From: Cognatishimia activa | GTDB taxonomy: Bacteria > Pseudomonadota > Alphaproteobacteria > Rhodobacterales > Rhodobacteraceae | Assembly (NCBI RefSeq): GCF_001458335.1 | Contig: NZ_CYTO01000009.1 | Span: 256,285-320,284 of the forward strand | Direction of reading: 5' to 3' | Length of the DNA stretch: 64,000 bases | Part shown: one piece after another, positions 45,400 to 54,369 of the stretch | Layout: the number at the start of each line of letters is the position of its first letter | Numbering within the stretch: position 1 is the stretch's first letter | Notes under the pieces: model-generated | Told to the model about the DNA's origin: nothing | What the model saw: only the letters and a program-made list of their open reading frames with translations | Database searches by the model: none | Position numbers and translations under genes: made by a program

Positions 45400-46629
45400 T
45401 TAACCGTTGTACTTCGACAAGATCATCGAACCATTCGTTCCGCCAAAGCCAAAGCTATTTGTCATGACGCTATCAAGGCCCGCGTTCTCAACATATTCAG
45501 TCGCGATCTCACCTTCGTTGATGCCCTCAGCCAAGGTTTCTACGTTGATGGATGGGGTGATGAAATCGTTGTCCAGCATCAGAAGGCAGAAGATGGCTTC
45601 CATCGCACCCGCCGCACCTTGACCGTGACCGGTCATGGATTTGGTAGAGCTGATCGGAGGCACAGAGCCTTCACCAAACACGCGACGCACCGCTTCAACT
45701 TCGCCAACGTCACCGACCGGCGTAGATGTGCCATGCGCGTTGATGTAGCTGACCTTGCGACCTTCCGGCAGCGTTTGCAGGGCAAGACGCATTGCGCGTT
45801 CTCCGCCTTCACCAGATGGGGCCACCATGTCGTGACCATCAGATGTGGCTGCAAAGCCAGTGACTTCCGCGTAAATCTTTGCGCCACGCGCCAGCGCGTG
45901 CTCCAGATCTTCCAGAACCACAATGCCGCCGCCGCCGGTGATCACAAAACCATCGCGATCTTGGTCAAAGGCACGAGAGGCTTTGGTCGGTTCGTCATTC
46001 TTTTTCGAAGACATCGCGCCCATAGCGTCAAACAGGCAGGACAGGGTCCAATCAAGTTCTTCGCCGCCACCGGCAAACATAACGTCCTGTTTGCCCATCA
46101 TGATCTGCTCTGCGGCGTTGCCAATGCAGTGCAGGGATGTCGAGCAAGCGGAGGTGATCGAATAGTTGATCCCTTTGATTTTGAACGCCGTTGCGAGGTT
46201 TGCTGAAATGGTCGAGCTCATGCATTTTGGAACTGCGAATGGCCCAATCCGCTTGGTCGCGCCGGTTTTCGCGACAGTTTGGTGCGCTGTCAGCATGGCC
46301 GAAGTCGAAGGGCCACCAGAACCTGCCACAAGGCCGGTGCGCTCGTTTACAACGTTCTCTTCAGAAAGACCTGCATCGGCAATCGCCTGAGACATCGCGA
46401 TATGCGCGTATGCAGCGCCGGGACCCATAAAGCGGAGCGTGCGTTTGTCGACATGTTCGGAAACGTCGATCTTTAGCGTACCTGCGATCTGGCTACGGAA
46501 CCCGTGTTCCACCATCTCAGGGCTGGCTTCGATGCCAGATTTACCCGCCTTAAGGCTGGCGACAACTTCTTCCGCGTTATTGCCGATTGAGCTGACAATG
46601 CCCAGACCGGTGACGACAACTCGACGCAT
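45400..46629 (-). CDS. fabB: 3-oxoacyl-ACP synthase I
   Basis: 409 residues from MRRVVVTGLGIVSS, with AAGGAG 9 bases upstream. Active-site cysteine in TSACSTSLHCIG, and histidines in NAHGTSTPVGDVGE and MTGHGQGAAGAMEA. FabB condenses malonyl-ACP with the unsaturated intermediate made by FabA. It lies 69 bases after fabA and 15 bases before fabI. Confidence 0.97.
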   Translation of the reverse strand: MRRVVVTGLGIVSSIGNNAEEVVASLKAGKSGIEASPEMVEHGFRSQIAGTLKIDVSEHVDKRTLRFMGPGAAYAHIAMSQAIADAGLSEENVVNERTGLVAGSGGPSTSAMLTAHQTVAKTGATKRIGPFAVPKCMSSTISANLATAFKIKGINYSITSACSTSLHCIGNAAEQIMMGKQDVMFAGGGEELDWTLSCLFDAMGAMSSKKNDEPTKASRAFDQDRDGFVITGGGGIVVLEDLEHALARGAKIYAEVTGFAATSDGHDMVAPSGEGGERAMRLALQTLPEGRKVSYINAHGTSTPVGDVGEVEAVRRVFGEGSVPPISSTKSMTGHGQGAAGAMEAIFCLLMLDNDFITPSINVETLAEGINEGEIATEYVENAGLDSVMTNSFGFGGTNGSMILSKYNG

Positions 46630-46698
46630 GCGTGTACTCCTTAGTAACAACCGCAGTAAATTCTTGTGGCTAATGCCTTCGGCCTAACGCCGCAGGCT

Positions 46699-47208
46699 TT
46701 ACGCTTCAGACAGGGCAACCTTCATGTCTTTGACCTCATAGGCCACCTCGCCATCGATTTTCACGATGCCATCGGCCACACCCATGGTCAAACGGCGGGT
46801 TTGTACCGCTTTGGTGAAGTCAATTTCGTATGTCAGCAATTTGCTTTCTGGACGTACCATGCTTTTCAGCTTCACTTCGCCAACGCCCAGTGCGTAGCCG
46901 CGCCCTTGCCAGCCGCGCCAGCCAAGGTTGAAACCCGTCAGCTGCCACAGGCCGTCTAGACCGAGGCAACCTGGCATAATCGGGTTGCCTGGGAAGTGGC
47001 ATTCAAAGAACCAAAGGTCCGGGGTGATGTCGAATTCCGCGAGCACATGACCTTTGCCATGGGCGCCGCCGTCACCAGAGATCTCAGTGATGCGGTCCAT
47101 CATCAACATCGGAGGCGCAGGCAATTGCGCATTTCCGGGGCCAAACAATTCGCCACGGGCGCATTTGAGTAGGTCCTCTTTGTCGAAGCTGGTTGGAAAA
47201 TCGGCCAT
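46699..47208 (-). CDS. fabA: 3-hydroxydecanoyl-ACP dehydratase/isomerase FabA
   Basis: 169 residues, the family length. Catalytic His in [20 protein letters not shown] together with the nearby Asp. It dehydrates and isomerises the C10 intermediate, the branch point to unsaturated fatty acids. It is divergent from irr, and the 214-base shared region could allow joint control. Confidence 0.97.
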   Translation of the reverse strand: MADFPTSFDKEDLLKCARGELFGPGNAQLPAPPMLMMDRITEISGDGGAHGKGHVLAEFDITPDLWFFECHFPGNPIMPGCLGLDGLWQLTGFNLGWRGWQGRGYALGVGEVKLKSMVRPESKLLTYEIDFTKAVQTRRLTMGVADGIVKIDGEVAYEVKDMKVALSEA

Positions 47209-47422
47209 GCAGGCATGCCCCCTCTTGATTATCGGTCTTTCTTTCCCTCTATCACCCGGATCGCAGCAGGTGCAAGGGCAGGGGGTGCTACAAGGTGACC
47301 TAAGGTGAATTGGCTTGGAAAAAATGAGGTCGTTGGAGCAAACCTAGATGAAAATGATTTGCAATTGAATTCATTGCTATGTGCTCTTAGTATTAGGAGA
47401 TCATTACGACAGGCTTAGGCAG

Positions 47423-47839
47423 ATGAATACCGACCCGGTAAAGATTGGAACCCAGTGGTTGACGGACGGCGGCGTGCGCCCGACCCGGCAAAGGGTGGCG
47501 CTTGCAGAAATGCTTGTGGGCGATGGTCGCAATCGTCACGTAACCGCAGAGAGCCTGTATGCGAAGGTCCAAGATCGCGGTGAAAGCGTGTCTTTGGCGA
47601 CCGTTTACAACACGTTGCGTGCGTTCTGTGACGCGGGACTGATGCAGGAAATCACTGTTGACGGTTCCAAAAGCTATTTTGACACCAACACCCATGATCA
47701 CCCACATTTTTTCTGGGAAGACGAGCGCGTATTGACCGACGCTCCGGCAGAACAGTTGGAAATCAAGTCTTTGCCGGATGTGCCTGAGGGCGCTGAGATT
47801 TCCAAGGTGGATGTGGTGATCCGTCTTCGCAAGAAGTAA
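47423..47839 (+). CDS. irr: Fur-family iron response regulator Irr
   Basis: 138 residues from MNTDPVKIGTQWL, with TTAGGAG upstream. Winged-helix region GVRPTRQRVALAEML and SLATVYNTLRAFCDAGLM, then the histidine cluster THDHPHFFWEDE typical of Irr. The heme-regulatory GCPWHD motif of Bradyrhizobium Irr is absent, as in other Rhodobacterales. Irr represses or activates heme and iron genes according to heme status. The region just upstream (47359-47377) contains GCAATTGAATTCATTGC, a partly symmetric sequence that may be an operator. Confidence 0.93.
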   Translation: MNTDPVKIGTQWLTDGGVRPTRQRVALAEMLVGDGRNRHVTAESLYAKVQDRGESVSLATVYNTLRAFCDAGLMQEITVDGSKSYFDTNTHDHPHFFWEDERVLTDAPAEQLEIKSLPDVPEGAEISKVDVVIRLRKK

Positions 47840-47862
47840 CCAGAGCCTAAGCGCGAAAGAAA

Positions 47863-47892
47863 AAAGCGGCCCGTTTGAGGCCGCTTTCTTTT
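47863..47892. terminator. Bidirectional terminator between irr and the DgoD-like gene
   Basis: AAAGCGGCC / GGCCGCTTT with a 7-base loop, A-rich on the left and CTTTTTG on the right. Confidence 0.9.
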
Positions 47893-47910
47893 TGTCTTAA
47901 TCGGAGCGGA

Positions 47911-49059
47911 TTACCACTCGGCGACAGAACCGTCGGCGTGACGCCAGACCGGGTTGCGCCAGCGATGGCCTTCTTTCGCGCGTTCAATCACGTATTCTTC
48001 GTCGATCTCAACGCCCAAGCCAGGGCCATCCGGGATCGCAACCATGCCGTCTTCATATTTGAAGACGTCTTTGTTCACGAGGTAGTCCAAGATGTCATTG
48101 GACTTGTTGTAGTGAATGCCCAGAGATTGTTCCTGAATAAACGCGTTGTGGGACACCGCATCAACTTGCAGACATGCCGCCAGCGCAATTGGACCCAGTG
48201 GGCAATGCGGTGCGAGAGCGACGTCATAGGCCTCTGCCATTGTCGCGATTTTTCGGCATTCCGTGATACCAGCAGCATGGGATAGGTCGGGCTGCAGGAT
48301 GTCCACATAGCCATCCTGAAGCACGGATTTGAAATCCCAGCGAGAATACAACCGTTCGCCCAATGCAATCGGGGTCGCAATGTGGTTTGCAATATCGCGC
48401 AGCGCTTCTTTGTTTTCAGAGAGCACCGGTTCCTCAATGAACATCAGGCGGAACTGTTCCAGCTCTTTGGCCAAAACCTTTGCCATTGGCTTTTGAACGC
48501 GGCCGGGGAAATCCACGCCGATGCCCAGATCGTACCCTACGGCATCGCGAATGGTTGCGATGGTCTCAACCGCCGCATCGACTTTCGCATTCGTGTCGAC
48601 GATCTGCATTTCCTCACAGCCGTTCAGTTTGATCGCCTCAAACCCACGCGCCATGACGTCTTTGGCGTTCTGAGCAACATCCGAAGGACGGTCGCCGCCA
48701 ATCCAGGAATAAACTTTGATTTTGTCGCGGCACTTACCGCCCAGCAGGGCATGCACCGGCAGGTTTGCTGCCTTACCTTTGATGTCCCACAACGCCTGGT
48801 CGATGCCGGCAATCGCGGACATATGGATGCCACCACCGCGGTAGAAACCAGCACGGTACATAACTTGCCAATGGTCCTCGATCAGCAGTGGGTCTTTTCC
48901 GATCAGGTAATCGCTTAGCTCGTGGACGGCGGCTTCCACAGAAAGAGCCTTGCCTTCGATCACGGGCTCGCCCCAACCGGTAATGCCTTCGTCGGTCTCG
49001 ACTTTCAGAAAGCACCAACGTGGCGGCACGATATAGGTGGTCAGCTTTGTGATTTTCAT
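47911..49059 (-). CDS. dgoD: D-galactonate dehydratase-like enolase-superfamily protein
   Basis: 382 residues, aligning along its whole length with Dgo[50 protein letters not shown] (here [10 protein letters not shown]), [41 protein letters not shown] and [15 protein letters not shown]. DgoD dehydrates D-galactonate to 2-keto-3-deoxygalactonate with Mg. In E. coli the sequence DFHGRV holds a catalytic histidine (His185); here it reads DFPGRV (codon CCC in place of CAC). The second catalytic histidine (APHCPLGP) is kept. Activity or substrate may thus be altered. An operator-like repeat lies upstream at 49181-49217. Confidence 0.85.
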   Translation of the reverse strand: MKITKLTTYIVPPRWCFLKVETDEGITGWGEPVIEGKALSVEAAVHELSDYLIGKDPLLIEDHWQVMYRAGFYRGGGIHMSAIAGIDQALWDIKGKAANLPVHALLGGKCRDKIKVYSWIGGDRPSDVAQNAKDVMARGFEAIKLNGCEEMQIVDTNAKVDAAVETIATIRDAVGYDLGIGVDFPGRVQKPMAKVLAKELEQFRLMFIEEPVLSENKEALRDIANHIATPIALGERLYSRWDFKSVLQDGYVDILQPDLSHAAGITECRKIATMAEAYDVALAPHCPLGPIALAACLQVDAVSHNAFIQEQSLGIHYNKSNDILDYLVNKDVFKYEDGMVAIPDGPGLGVEIDEEYVIERAKEGHRWRNPVWRHADGSVAEW

Positions 49060-49372
49060 GTCTTGAACTCTTATAGGCTTTGTTTTGTTGGGCCGATCAC
49101 CGCCGCGTCACGCAGTTTGCGCGACGAAAGCGCGATTGTCACCAATTGCTATACATCGGAGCATCGGTTCGGGCAAGGAGGTTTCAATATTTAGCACTAG
49201 GTTTCAAATAGTGAAACTTGCGTCCTGAAAAGTCCTACTTCAGCCTGATACTCTTGGAGTGGTTAGCATGTGCTTGCGTTCAAAGGCAGGGAACGAGAGG
49301 GGGCGTTACGTCAGGGCGAGATGAAAGAACAAGCTGGTTGCGTCGATGCGCCTAAGCAATTTACGACGCCGC
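49060..49372. other. Intergenic region upstream of the DgoD-like gene
   Basis: 313 bases. It carries the promoter of the DgoD-like gene and the 3' end of the next minus-strand gene. Apart from the repeats at 49181-49217 I see no hairpin terminator and no convincing gene; a short plus-strand frame at 49270-49458 has no support. Confidence 0.4.
49181..49217. promoter_or_regulatory. GTTTCA repeats, candidate operator of the DgoD-like gene
   Basis: GTTTCAA starts at 49181 and again at 49201 (exactly 20 bases apart), and the second copy forms the inverted repeat GTTTCA-AATAG-TGAAAC (49201-49217). It is about 120-160 bases upstream of the gene start. Symmetric sites built on TGAAA/TTTCA are common for IclR- and GntR-family regulators of sugar-acid genes. 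Confidence 0.45.
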
Positions 49373-50242
49373 TTAGAACCATTGACCCGGTTCCATCAAT
49401 CCTAAATCCAGCAACTGCCGAGAATGCCATTCAAACGGCACAGAGTTGTGCCATTTAAAGGTGTTGATATCGAAGGTGCTGCCTGCGTTGGTCTTGAGCG
49501 CTTTCGCCGTGCGGAAGGAACAAACCGATGCGGTGATGTTGTTGTGCCATTCGCAACTAAACGTGTTCATTTCCTCGTCTGACATGGTGAAATCAGAGCG
49601 CAATTCCACGTCTTCTGTCGCGCGAAAGATAGAAACGCGGTCGATTTTACGACGCACTTGAGGGATATGTTCCTCGTAACGCCAGCGCAGACCGCCATAG
49701 AAGTTCAATTGCCGGTCTTTGGGATGGTTGTGATTGTCGGGATCGTTGCGGGACAGGGCGTAGTATCCTGTCTTGTCCATCATCGCTTTTTCGATAGAGA
49801 CCGCGTTGGGGTTCTCCCATAGATTATCTGCATAAAGGTCAATCACATAACTCAACATCGCGCTGCGACGCTCTTCCGTATGGAATGCGAGCATTTCACC
49901 CACTGTACGGGTCTCACAGAATGGGAACAGCAAGTATTCGGCGTTAAAGCAGTAGTAGAGCCATTGCCCGGGCACTTCTTTGGCGACCCGGTTCACCATC
50001 CGGATCATGTCATCGCCGTTGGTGCTTTCGCAATCGACGCGGATCACGTCTTCGCTCACATCATATGCCATTTTAAAGGCCGCGGGCATGAAGGCGATCA
50101 CCTGTTTGAAGCCAAGATCCACGTGATGACGAAGGGTCGTGTCGATCTCTACCTCATCTTCAACAAAGATCAGCGCCAAAGGCCCTTTGGAAATCAGTGC
50201 CTTATCCTTGGCGATAAGTTCGTCAAATGAAGAGAAACGCAT
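49373..50242 (-). CDS. Hypothetical protein, possibly glycosyltransferase-like
   Basis: 289 residues from MRFSSFDELIAKDKAL; upstream codons in the frame to 50524 overlap the miaB promoter region and are rejected. No signal peptide or membrane segment. ALIFVEDEVEIDTTLRHHVDLGF and GQWLYYCFNAEYLLFPF vaguely recall the N-terminal strand and the central acidic segment of GT-A glycosyltransferases that work at a distance from the usual DxD, but the acidic motif is not clear (NAE). The C-terminal part contains FYGGLRWRYEEHIP. Function unknown; the start lacks a strong ribosome binding site. Confidence 0.7.
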   Translation of the reverse strand: MRFSSFDELIAKDKALISKGPLALIFVEDEVEIDTTLRHHVDLGFKQVIAFMPAAFKMAYDVSEDVIRVDCESTNGDDMIRMVNRVAKEVPGQWLYYCFNAEYLLFPFCETRTVGEMLAFHTEERRSAMLSYVIDLYADNLWENPNAVSIEKAMMDKTGYYALSRNDPDNHNHPKDRQLNFYGGLRWRYEEHIPQVRRKIDRVSIFRATEDVELRSDFTMSDEEMNTFSCEWHNNITASVCSFRTAKALKTNAGSTFDINTFKWHNSVPFEWHSRQLLDLGLMEPGQWF

Positions 50243-50371
50243 GATTTTGGTACGGGCCTGCTGTCGAAGTGATGTTCTGTTGTTTTCTCTAAATTCGGTT
50301 AATTTGACGTGCATTGCAAGTGTGTCTGAGCATGCTATACGGTGCGATCTCAGATCTAGGGAATACGCGTG

Positions 50372-51694
50372 ATGGCCGATACCAAGAAACTGTTCATCAA
50401 GACCTATGGGTGCCAAATGAACGTCTATGACAGCGAACGCATGGCGGAAGCCATGGGGGGTGCTGGGTATGAGACCACCGATAAGCCTGATGAAGCGGAT
50501 ATGATTCTTCTGAACACCTGCCACATTCGTGAAAAGGCGGCAGAAAAGGTCTATTCCGAGCTAGGCCGATTGAAGAGCTTCAAAAAGGACAATCCGGATC
50601 TGAAGATCGGTGTTGCGGGCTGCGTGGCACAGGCTGAAGGCGAAGAGATCATGCGCCGCCAGCCGTCCGTTGATCTGGTTGTTGGCCCGCAGGCCTATCA
50701 CCGGCTCCCGGAGATGGAAGAAAAAACACGTAAGGGTAAAAAGGCGCTGGATACGGATTTCCCTGAAGAGGATAAATTCGAAAAACTAAAGCGCCGTCCA
50801 AAAGCGAAACGTGCGCCTGCTGCATTCCTTACAGTCCAAGAAGGCTGCGACAAGTTCTGCGCTTTCTGCGTGGTGCCTTATACGCGTGGGGCCGAAGTCT
50901 CTCGCCCAGTTGAACGCATCATCACCGAAGCACGCGATCTGGTGGAACGCGGCGTGCGCGAGATCACAATGCTAGGTCAAAACGTGAATGCCTACCATGG
51001 CGAAGGCCCAAATGGGAAAGTCTGGACATTGGCAGACCTGATTTGGGAGCTCGACAAGGTTGACGGGTTAGAACGTATCCGCTTCACCACAAGTCACCCC
51101 AACGACATGCAAGACGATTTGATCGACGCCCATGCAGAGTGCAAGAAACTGATGCCTTACCTGCACCTGCCGGTGCAGTCGGGCAGCGACAAAATTCTCA
51201 AACGAATGAACCGCTCGCACACTGCGGAAAGCTACATTCGTTTGATCGAACGCATTCGCAAAGGCCGCCCGGACTTGTTATTGTCCGGTGACTTTATCGT
51301 CGGATTCCCAGAAGAATCTGAGGAAGACTTCCAGGCGACGTTGGATCTCGTCAAAGAGGTCAAATACGGTCAAGCATATTCCTTTAAATATTCTAGCCGT
51401 CCGGGCACGCCAGCAGCGGAGCGTCCATTGGTGGATCAAGACGCGGCGGATGAACGGCTTCAGCGCCTGCAAGCATTGCTGTCTAAACAACAGAAAGAAG
51501 TGCAGGATTCAATGGTGGGGCGGGAAGTGTCTGTTCTTTTCGAAAAGACGGGCCGATTCGAGGATCAAATGGTCGGCAAATCCGATTATCTACATGCGGT
51601 TCACGTGGCAGGGTCGGGAGCGGAGATTGGCGACATTCGCAAAGTAAAGATTGTCGAAAGCGGCACAAATTCCCTTAAGGGTGTGGCGGTTTAA
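50372..51694 (+). CDS. miaB: tRNA-2-methylthio-N6-dimethylallyladenosine synthase MiaB
   Basis: 440 residues from ATG 50372 ([20 protein letters not shown]). The auxiliary cluster cysteines lie in [14 protein letters not shown] and [11 protein letters not shown], and the radical-SAM CxxxCxxC in [17 protein letters not shown]; a TRAM domain closes the protein. It adds the methylthio group to i6A37 of tRNAs. In related genomes miaB lies next to phoH-ybeY-corC-lnt; here two exported-protein genes intervene. Confidence 0.96.
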   Translation: MADTKKLFIKTYGCQMNVYDSERMAEAMGGAGYETTDKPDEADMILLNTCHIREKAAEKVYSELGRLKSFKKDNPDLKIGVAGCVAQAEGEEIMRRQPSVDLVVGPQAYHRLPEMEEKTRKGKKALDTDFPEEDKFEKLKRRPKAKRAPAAFLTVQEGCDKFCAFCVVPYTRGAEVSRPVERIITEARDLVERGVREITMLGQNVNAYHGEGPNGKVWTLADLIWELDKVDGLERIRFTTSHPNDMQDDLIDAHAECKKLMPYLHLPVQSGSDKILKRMNRSHTAESYIRLIERIRKGRPDLLLSGDFIVGFPEESEEDFQATLDLVKEVKYGQAYSFKYSSRPGTPAAERPLVDQDAADERLQRLQALLSKQQKEVQDSMVGREVSVLFEKTGRFEDQMVGKSDYLHAVHVAGSGAEIGDIRKVKIVESGTNSLKGVAV

Positions 51695-51893
51695 AGGCCA
51701 TTGCCAATTGGCCTGATCCGTCGCGGTCGATCAGAAATCGCATAAACGCCTGATCTGTTCCTAGGTGTGACCACCACATCTAGTATTATTCCTTCACATG
51801 TACCAAAAATTTGCTAGACTGCCGCTAATGCAGGACAACAAATAGCCCGTGCCGCGTCACTAGAACGCTGGGGGGTGCGGGCAAATAGAGGGT

Positions 51894-52475
51894 ATGATCG
51901 TGGCAGTTACATTGAATGCATCCACGCGTAAGCTGTTGGGAGGGGCGTTGATTGCGGCCATGTCCATCACAGCCTCCGCCGGTGCCGCCATTTCTGAAGG
52001 AACCAAACAGGTTCGTGCGCAGGAATATATTCCAGGTATTTGGGTTGATCCCGATGGGTGTCAGCACTGGGTCATGGATGATGGCGCTGAAGGTTACATG
52101 AGCCCGGTTCTGACACGTCAGGGCCTGCCAGTTTGTAACGAAGGCAACCTTTGTGGCGAGTTGAGCTCGGATCAGTTCTTCCGGTCAGGCAGCTTAGCCC
52201 TTAGCAGTTCTGGGAAATCTCAGATCAAGAACTTCTTCAAATCCGCAGGCGCGCAATACTACATTGTCATGGGCCATACCGACAGCCGCGGCAGCGATGA
52301 GGCCAATATGGCACTTAGCCTGCGTCGGGCCAACGCAGTGGCCAAGGTTGGTCAAGCGGCTGGTGCTCAGATCGCCGATGTACGCGCCTATGGTGAACGT
52401 ATGCCGCGGGCCTCTAACCGTTCATCCGCGGGACGGGCAGCCAACCGTCGTGTTGAAATTATGTGTATTCGCTAA
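51894..52475 (+). CDS. Exported OmpA-domain protein with GIWVDP module
   Basis: 193 residues. N-terminal signal peptide (about 10-33, cleavage near AGA/AIS). Residues about 46-80 carry a small module: YIPGIWVDPDGCQHWVMDDG, then AEGYM and RQGLPVC. An OmpA-like peptidoglycan-binding domain follows (about 90-193): IVMGHTDSRGSDEANMALSL, then RRANAVAKV and AANRRVEIMC. It is probably a periplasmic or outer-membrane-associated protein bound to the wall. AGAGGG sits 2 bases before ATG 51894 but 8 before GTG 51900, so the GTG may be the true start. The same module recurs in the next gene. Confidence 0.88.
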   Translation: MIVAVTLNASTRKLLGGALIAAMSITASAGAAISEGTKQVRAQEYIPGIWVDPDGCQHWVMDDGAEGYMSPVLTRQGLPVCNEGNLCGELSSDQFFRSGSLALSSSGKSQIKNFFKSAGAQYYIVMGHTDSRGSDEANMALSLRRANAVAKVGQAAGAQIADVRAYGERMPRASNRSSAGRAANRRVEIMCIR

Positions 52476-52487
52476 GGGGGGCTGGTC

Positions 52488-52811
52488 ATGAAAATCGTAA
52501 AACTCTGTGTTGCTCTGACCGCAATGACCGCTTTGGCCGGCTGTTTCAGTGAAGAGCGTGGCCTTGGGGTCTCCGAGATATCCGACAAGACAGTCGACGG
52601 TGGCTATGATGCCAAACCGCTGACTGATCTGGTTGCGGGGATTTGGGTCGATCCAAACGGCTGTCATCACTGGATCATTGATGACGGAAACGAAGGTTAT
52701 ATGGATGCGCGTCTTGATCGCTACGGCAAGCCGGTATGTGCGCCAATTGCGCCGCCAAATCACGCGACCGGTGACTATAAGAAAGGCACGATCTTTAACG
52801 ATCCGGCCTAA
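52488..52811 (+). CDS. Small lipoprotein with GIWVDP module
   Basis: 107 residues. Lipoprotein signal with lipobox LAGC at 15-18. After a short spacer, residues about 49-83 repeat the module of the previous gene: LVAGIWVDPNGCHHWIIDDG, then NEGYM and RYGKPVC. The two share about two thirds identity across 33 residues, including both cysteines. No other domain. The gap to the OmpA-domain gene is 12 bases with AAGGGGGG before the ATG, so the two are co-transcribed. A strong terminator follows. Confidence 0.88.
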   Translation: MKIVKLCVALTAMTALAGCFSEERGLGVSEISDKTVDGGYDAKPLTDLVAGIWVDPNGCHHWIIDDGNEGYMDARLDRYGKPVCAPIAPPNHATGDYKKGTIFNDPA

Positions 52812-52843
52812 GCTAGGCACCTGAAATTGCTTAATTATTCGGC

Positions 52844-52877
52844 AGATCGCGCGAAGAAATTCGCGCGATCTTTTTTT
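52844..52877 (+). terminator. Rho-independent terminator after the lipoprotein gene
   Basis: Stem AGATCGCGCGAA / TTCGCGCGATCT, loop GAAA, followed by seven T. Confidence 0.95.
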
Positions 52878-52971
52878 GTGAAGCTTACATGAATTTTACC
52901 AAGCTTGCCCTTGCGCTGGGCCGCACAAATTGCAACGCTGAGACTCAGAACACCAAGCCTAGGAGATCTAC

Positions 52972-54021
52972 TTGGCCACCAGCGCCCTGACCCCACCGCC
53001 CACACCTGAAACCGTGAGAGAAGTCTTGATCGAGTTTCCCGACAACCGTTTGCTGATTGATCTTTGCGGAGAATATGATCGCAACCTGGCGGATATAGAG
53101 CAAAAGCTGAGTGTGCAGATTATCCGCCGTGGCAATCAATTGGTGATCCACGGTGAAGAGGCCGCGCAGCAAGAAGCGCATGAGGTGCTGCAATCCCTTT
53201 ATGAGCGTCTGGAAAGCGGCAAGGCTGTGGAAAGCGGTGACATCGATCGCGAAATCCGCATGGGCACCGCTGAAAAAGGCACCGGTCCGCGGGATGGCGA
53301 CCAACTTGAAATGTTCAAGGGCGGTCACATCGAGATTAAGACAAAGAAAAAACATGTGGAGCCGCGCACGGATGCGCAAAAGGCCTATGTGCAAAGCCTG
53401 TTCCAGAATGAGCTGGCTTTTGGCATTGGCCCTGCCGGCACTGGTAAGACCTATCTTGCCGTGGCCGTGGGCGTCAGCATGTTCATTTCTGGTGAGGTGG
53501 ACCGGATTATTCTGTCTCGTCCGGCTGTAGAAGCGGGCGAGAAGCTGGGCTACCTGCCGGGTGACATGAAGGACAAGGTCGATCCTTACATGCAGCCGCT
53601 TTATGATGCGTTGAATGACTTTTTGCCGGGCAAGATGTTGGCGAAGTTGATCGAAGAAAAGAAAATCGAAATCGCGCCGCTGGCCTTCATGCGGGGCCGG
53701 ACCTTGGCGAACGCGTTTGTGGTTCTTGATGAAGCGCAGAACGCCAGCACGATGCAAATGAAAATGTTCCTGACCCGTTTGGGCGAAGGCAGCCGAATGG
53801 CGATCACGGGCGACCGATCCCAGATCGACTTGCCGCGCGGTGTGCAGTCAGGCCTGAAGGATGCGGAGCGGCTGTTGAAGGGCACGAAAGGCATTAGTTT
53901 CAATTACTTCACGGCCGATGATGTCGTGCGCCACCCATTGGTTGCGGCCATCATCAAAGCCTATGACGCGGATGCCGAACGGGCGATGGCGGAACCTAGA
54001 CGTCCAAGTCAAAAACAATAA
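52972..54021 (+). CDS. phoH: PhoH-family ATPase, TTG start
   Basis: 349 residues from TTG 52972 (MATSALTPPPTP), with AGGAGA 6 bases upstream. An N-terminal KH-like region (IQLSVQIIRRGNQ type, here KLSVQIIRRGNQLVIHGEE) precedes the PhoH ATPase domain with Walker A GPAGTGKTYLAVA and VLDEAQNASTMQMKMFLTR. PhoH-like (PhoL) proteins accompany YbeY and are thought to act in RNA processing and ribosome quality control. The 3' end overlaps the convergent Dabb gene by 26 bases. Confidence 0.95.
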   Translation: MATSALTPPPTPETVREVLIEFPDNRLLIDLCGEYDRNLADIEQKLSVQIIRRGNQLVIHGEEAAQQEAHEVLQSLYERLESGKAVESGDIDREIRMGTAEKGTGPRDGDQLEMFKGGHIEIKTKKKHVEPRTDAQKAYVQSLFQNELAFGIGPAGTGKTYLAVAVGVSMFISGEVDRIILSRPAVEAGEKLGYLPGDMKDKVDPYMQPLYDALNDFLPGKMLAKLIEEKKIEIAPLAFMRGRTLANAFVVLDEAQNASTMQMKMFLTRLGEGSRMAITGDRSQIDLPRGVQSGLKDAERLLKGTKGISFNYFTADDVVRHPLVAAIIKAYDADAERAMAEPRRPSQKQ

Positions 54022-54304
54022 TCCCATCTCCGCCACCTTGGCAGAGTTGGGCGAGTTGGCCCCCGAGCTTTTTATGTTTTGGATGGTCTGCATAGTGATG
54101 CAGGGCATCTTCGTTTGTGAACCCAATCACGAATCCCTGATCGTAGCTCTGTGACTTCTGTTCGAAGTCTTTGTTGGGCCCGAACTTGAAACTTTCGACG
54201 CCGTCCAACGTTAAACTGAAGGCCTCCAACGCTTTCAGGGCCGCAGTCTTATCAGCTTCAGAAACATCATCGCGAAAATGACAAAAGACGCAGTGCAGGA
54301 TCAT
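53996..54304 (-). CDS. Dabb-family (stress-responsive A/B barrel) protein
   Basis: 102 residues. MILHCVFCHFRDDVSEADK, FKFGPNKDFEQKSQSYDQGFV and DALHHYADHPKHKK match the small dimeric alpha/beta-barrel (Dabb) family. Function unknown. It lies on the opposite strand inside the phoH-ybeY block. Confidence 0.85.
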   Translation of the reverse strand: MILHCVFCHFRDDVSEADKTAALKALEAFSLTLDGVESFKFGPNKDFEQKSQSYDQGFVIGFTNEDALHHYADHPKHKKLGGQLAQLCQGGGDGIIVFDLDV

Positions 54305-54369
54305 GTTGGCCTCTAATAAGGGTATTCATTTCGCTGTTCACCCTATGGCTTTCGCGCTATGGCGAGAAG

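Noticed and set aside
49270..49458. Small plus-strand gene of 62 codons
   Set aside because: No recognisable motif, poor ribosome binding site, and it runs into the 3' end of the opposite-strand gene.
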